From NCBI GenBank assembly GCA_036273935.1, contig DASUGQ010000037.1, positions 1 through 7,601 of the forward strand: a stretch of 7,601 nucleotides of DNA, written 5' to 3'. Positions 7,243-7,601 of the stretch are shown here, piece after piece. Source of the stretch: ZC4RG29 sp036273935. GTDB taxonomy: Bacteria; Bacteroidota; Bacteroidia; Cytophagales; Cyclobacteriaceae. A model generated the notes under the pieces. That model did no database searches and was not told the DNA's origin. It saw nothing but the letters and a program-made list of their open reading frames with translations. Within the stretch, counting starts at the first letter, position 1; each line of letters opens with the position of its first letter. The position numbers were made by a program, and so were the translations under genes.

Positions 7243-7259
7243 AATTTAGCTAAATTAGC
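7243..7259. repeat. 14-bp perfect palindrome upstream of the DUF4254 gene, with an overlapping second palindrome
   Basis: AATTTAGCTAAATT (7243-7256) is self-complementary, and GCTAAATTAGC (7249-7259) is a second palindrome around a central A. The site lies 18 nt upstream of the DUF4254 ATG. On the minus strand TAATTTAG (7258-7251) is near the TAnnTTTG -7 consensus, so an operator over the promoter or in the leader is possible. No T-tract follows, which argues against a terminator. Confidence 0.4.
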
Positions 7260-7282
7260 CAACCATCATAAAAGGAGCGGAC

Positions 7283-7348
7283 ATGACAATCATTTTTTTG
7301 GGGATAGGGGAAAAACTTGTTTCAGTTGTCATAACCTCAACGCCATAA
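7283..7348 (+). CDS. Doubtful 21-codon micro-ORF with a Shine-Dalgarno-like leader
   Basis: ATG at 7283 to TAA at 7346-7348 encodes 21 residues, starting MTIIFLGIGEKLV, with a short hydrophobic N-terminal part. AGGAG at 7273-7277 lies 5 nt before the ATG, the only good Shine-Dalgarno in the window. As the real genes here lack one, this motif is weak proof of translation. It lies on the sense strand upstream of the sigma-factor gene, but also upstream of the candidate promoter for that gene. No family is recognised, and chance is the likelier explanation. Confidence 0.15.
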   Translation: MTIIFLGIGEKLVSVVITSTP

Positions 7349-7375
7349 AACCGTAAATTTCATCTGTCAAAAGTG

Positions 7376-7383
7376 TTTATTTG
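7376..7383 (+). promoter_or_regulatory. Weak candidate -7 element for the sigma-factor gene
   Basis: TTTATTTG differs by one base from TAnnTTTG and lies about 84 bp before the GTG start. A small inverted repeat (GTGTT at 7373-7377, AACAC at 7389-7393) surrounds it. No convincing -33 TTG is placed correctly. Confidence 0.22.
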
Positions 7384-7467
7384 TAACGAACACCTGGAAT
7401 CGCGGAAGTAATTCATCGTATTGGAAGAATTTTGCAACGCGATTCCCTAAGAAATTTTTCAAAAACA

Positions 7468-7601
7468 GTGGAATTGACGGATCAACAGCAACTGATTAAG
7501 CTGCAAAATGGCGACACAACTGCTTTTGAGATGTTTTTTAGAGCCTATTATCAACCCCTTTGTAATTACGCCTACACGTTTGTCCAGGATCGTGATGAAG
7601 C
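7468..7601 (+). CDS. ECF RNA polymerase sigma factor, N-terminus only (right edge)
   Basis: From a GTG at 7468 the frame is open to the edge and gives 44 complete codons. The product reads MELTDQQQLIKLQNGDTTAF, then EMFFRAYYQPLCNYAYTFVQ and DRDEA. This is the start of sigma-70 region 2 of an extracytoplasmic-function sigma factor; the FFRAYYQPLCNYA pattern is typical of the large Bacteroidota group often paired with FecR-type anti-sigma factors. The frame stays open upstream to a TAA at 7384-7386 with no ATG; a TTG at 7432 is an alternative, but the usual family start (about 20 residues before the AFE motif) favours the GTG. No Shine-Dalgarno is visible. The DNA-binding region 4 and the neighbours that would show its target genes lie beyond the window. 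Confidence 0.85.
   Translation, partial: MELTDQQQLIKLQNGDTTAFEMFFRAYYQPLCNYAYTFVQDRDE

Noticed and set aside
7258..7335. 25-codon minus-strand frame starting MTTETSFSPIP in the right intergenic region
   Set aside because: No ribosome site or recognisable feature, and it overlaps the plus-strand micro-ORF; both cannot be easily supported.
7162..7356. 64-codon plus-strand frame with an internal CFSCH motif (7162-7356)
   Set aside because: It begins inside the DUF4254 gene on the opposite strand and runs through the palindrome region; the lone CXXCH is not backed by any haem-protein context.

Overview
The window looks like ordinary chromosome from a member of the Bacteroidota, most likely the Cytophagales. 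The signs are a TonB-dependent receptor with an N-terminal carboxypeptidase-regulatory-like domain, a DUF4254 gene next to a family 9 glycosyltransferase, a haem-binding-domain protein, an ECF sigma factor of the type common in this phylum, TAnnTTTG-like promoter elements, and start codons without Shine-Dalgarno sequences. The genus is not decided by the sequence.

Layout: (i) 1-112, minus strand, the N-terminus of a lipoprotein gene that runs off the left edge. (ii) 139-175, a strong intrinsic terminator that closes the receptor gene. (iii) 201-2912, minus, a complete TonB-dependent receptor. (iv) 2913-3208, a divergent intergenic region with candidate promoters and two inverted repeats. (v) 3209-4999, plus, an Omp85/BamA-like outer-membrane protein with one visible POTRA domain. 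(vi) 5012-7224, minus, three genes in one direction, in transcription order DUF4254 protein, family 9 glycosyltransferase (TGATG overlap) and haem-binding CXXCH protein (47-48 bp gap). (vii) 7225-7467, a divergent intergenic region with a 14-bp palindrome and a doubtful micro-ORF. (viii) 7468 to the right edge, plus, the start of an ECF sigma factor.

The common theme is the cell envelope: outer-membrane transport (receptor, perhaps with the lipoprotein), outer-membrane protein or lipid handling (Omp85-like), surface glycan or LPS synthesis (GT9 with DUF4254), and an anchored periplasmic haem protein. These units are divergent or convergent and need not form one pathway. I found no convincing new multi-gene system. 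The best leads are the unexplained DUF4254-GT9 pair, the short single-POTRA Omp85-like protein, the lipoprotein placed behind a terminator, and the palindromes upstream of transcription units. No tRNA, rRNA, CRISPR array or insertion sequence was seen.
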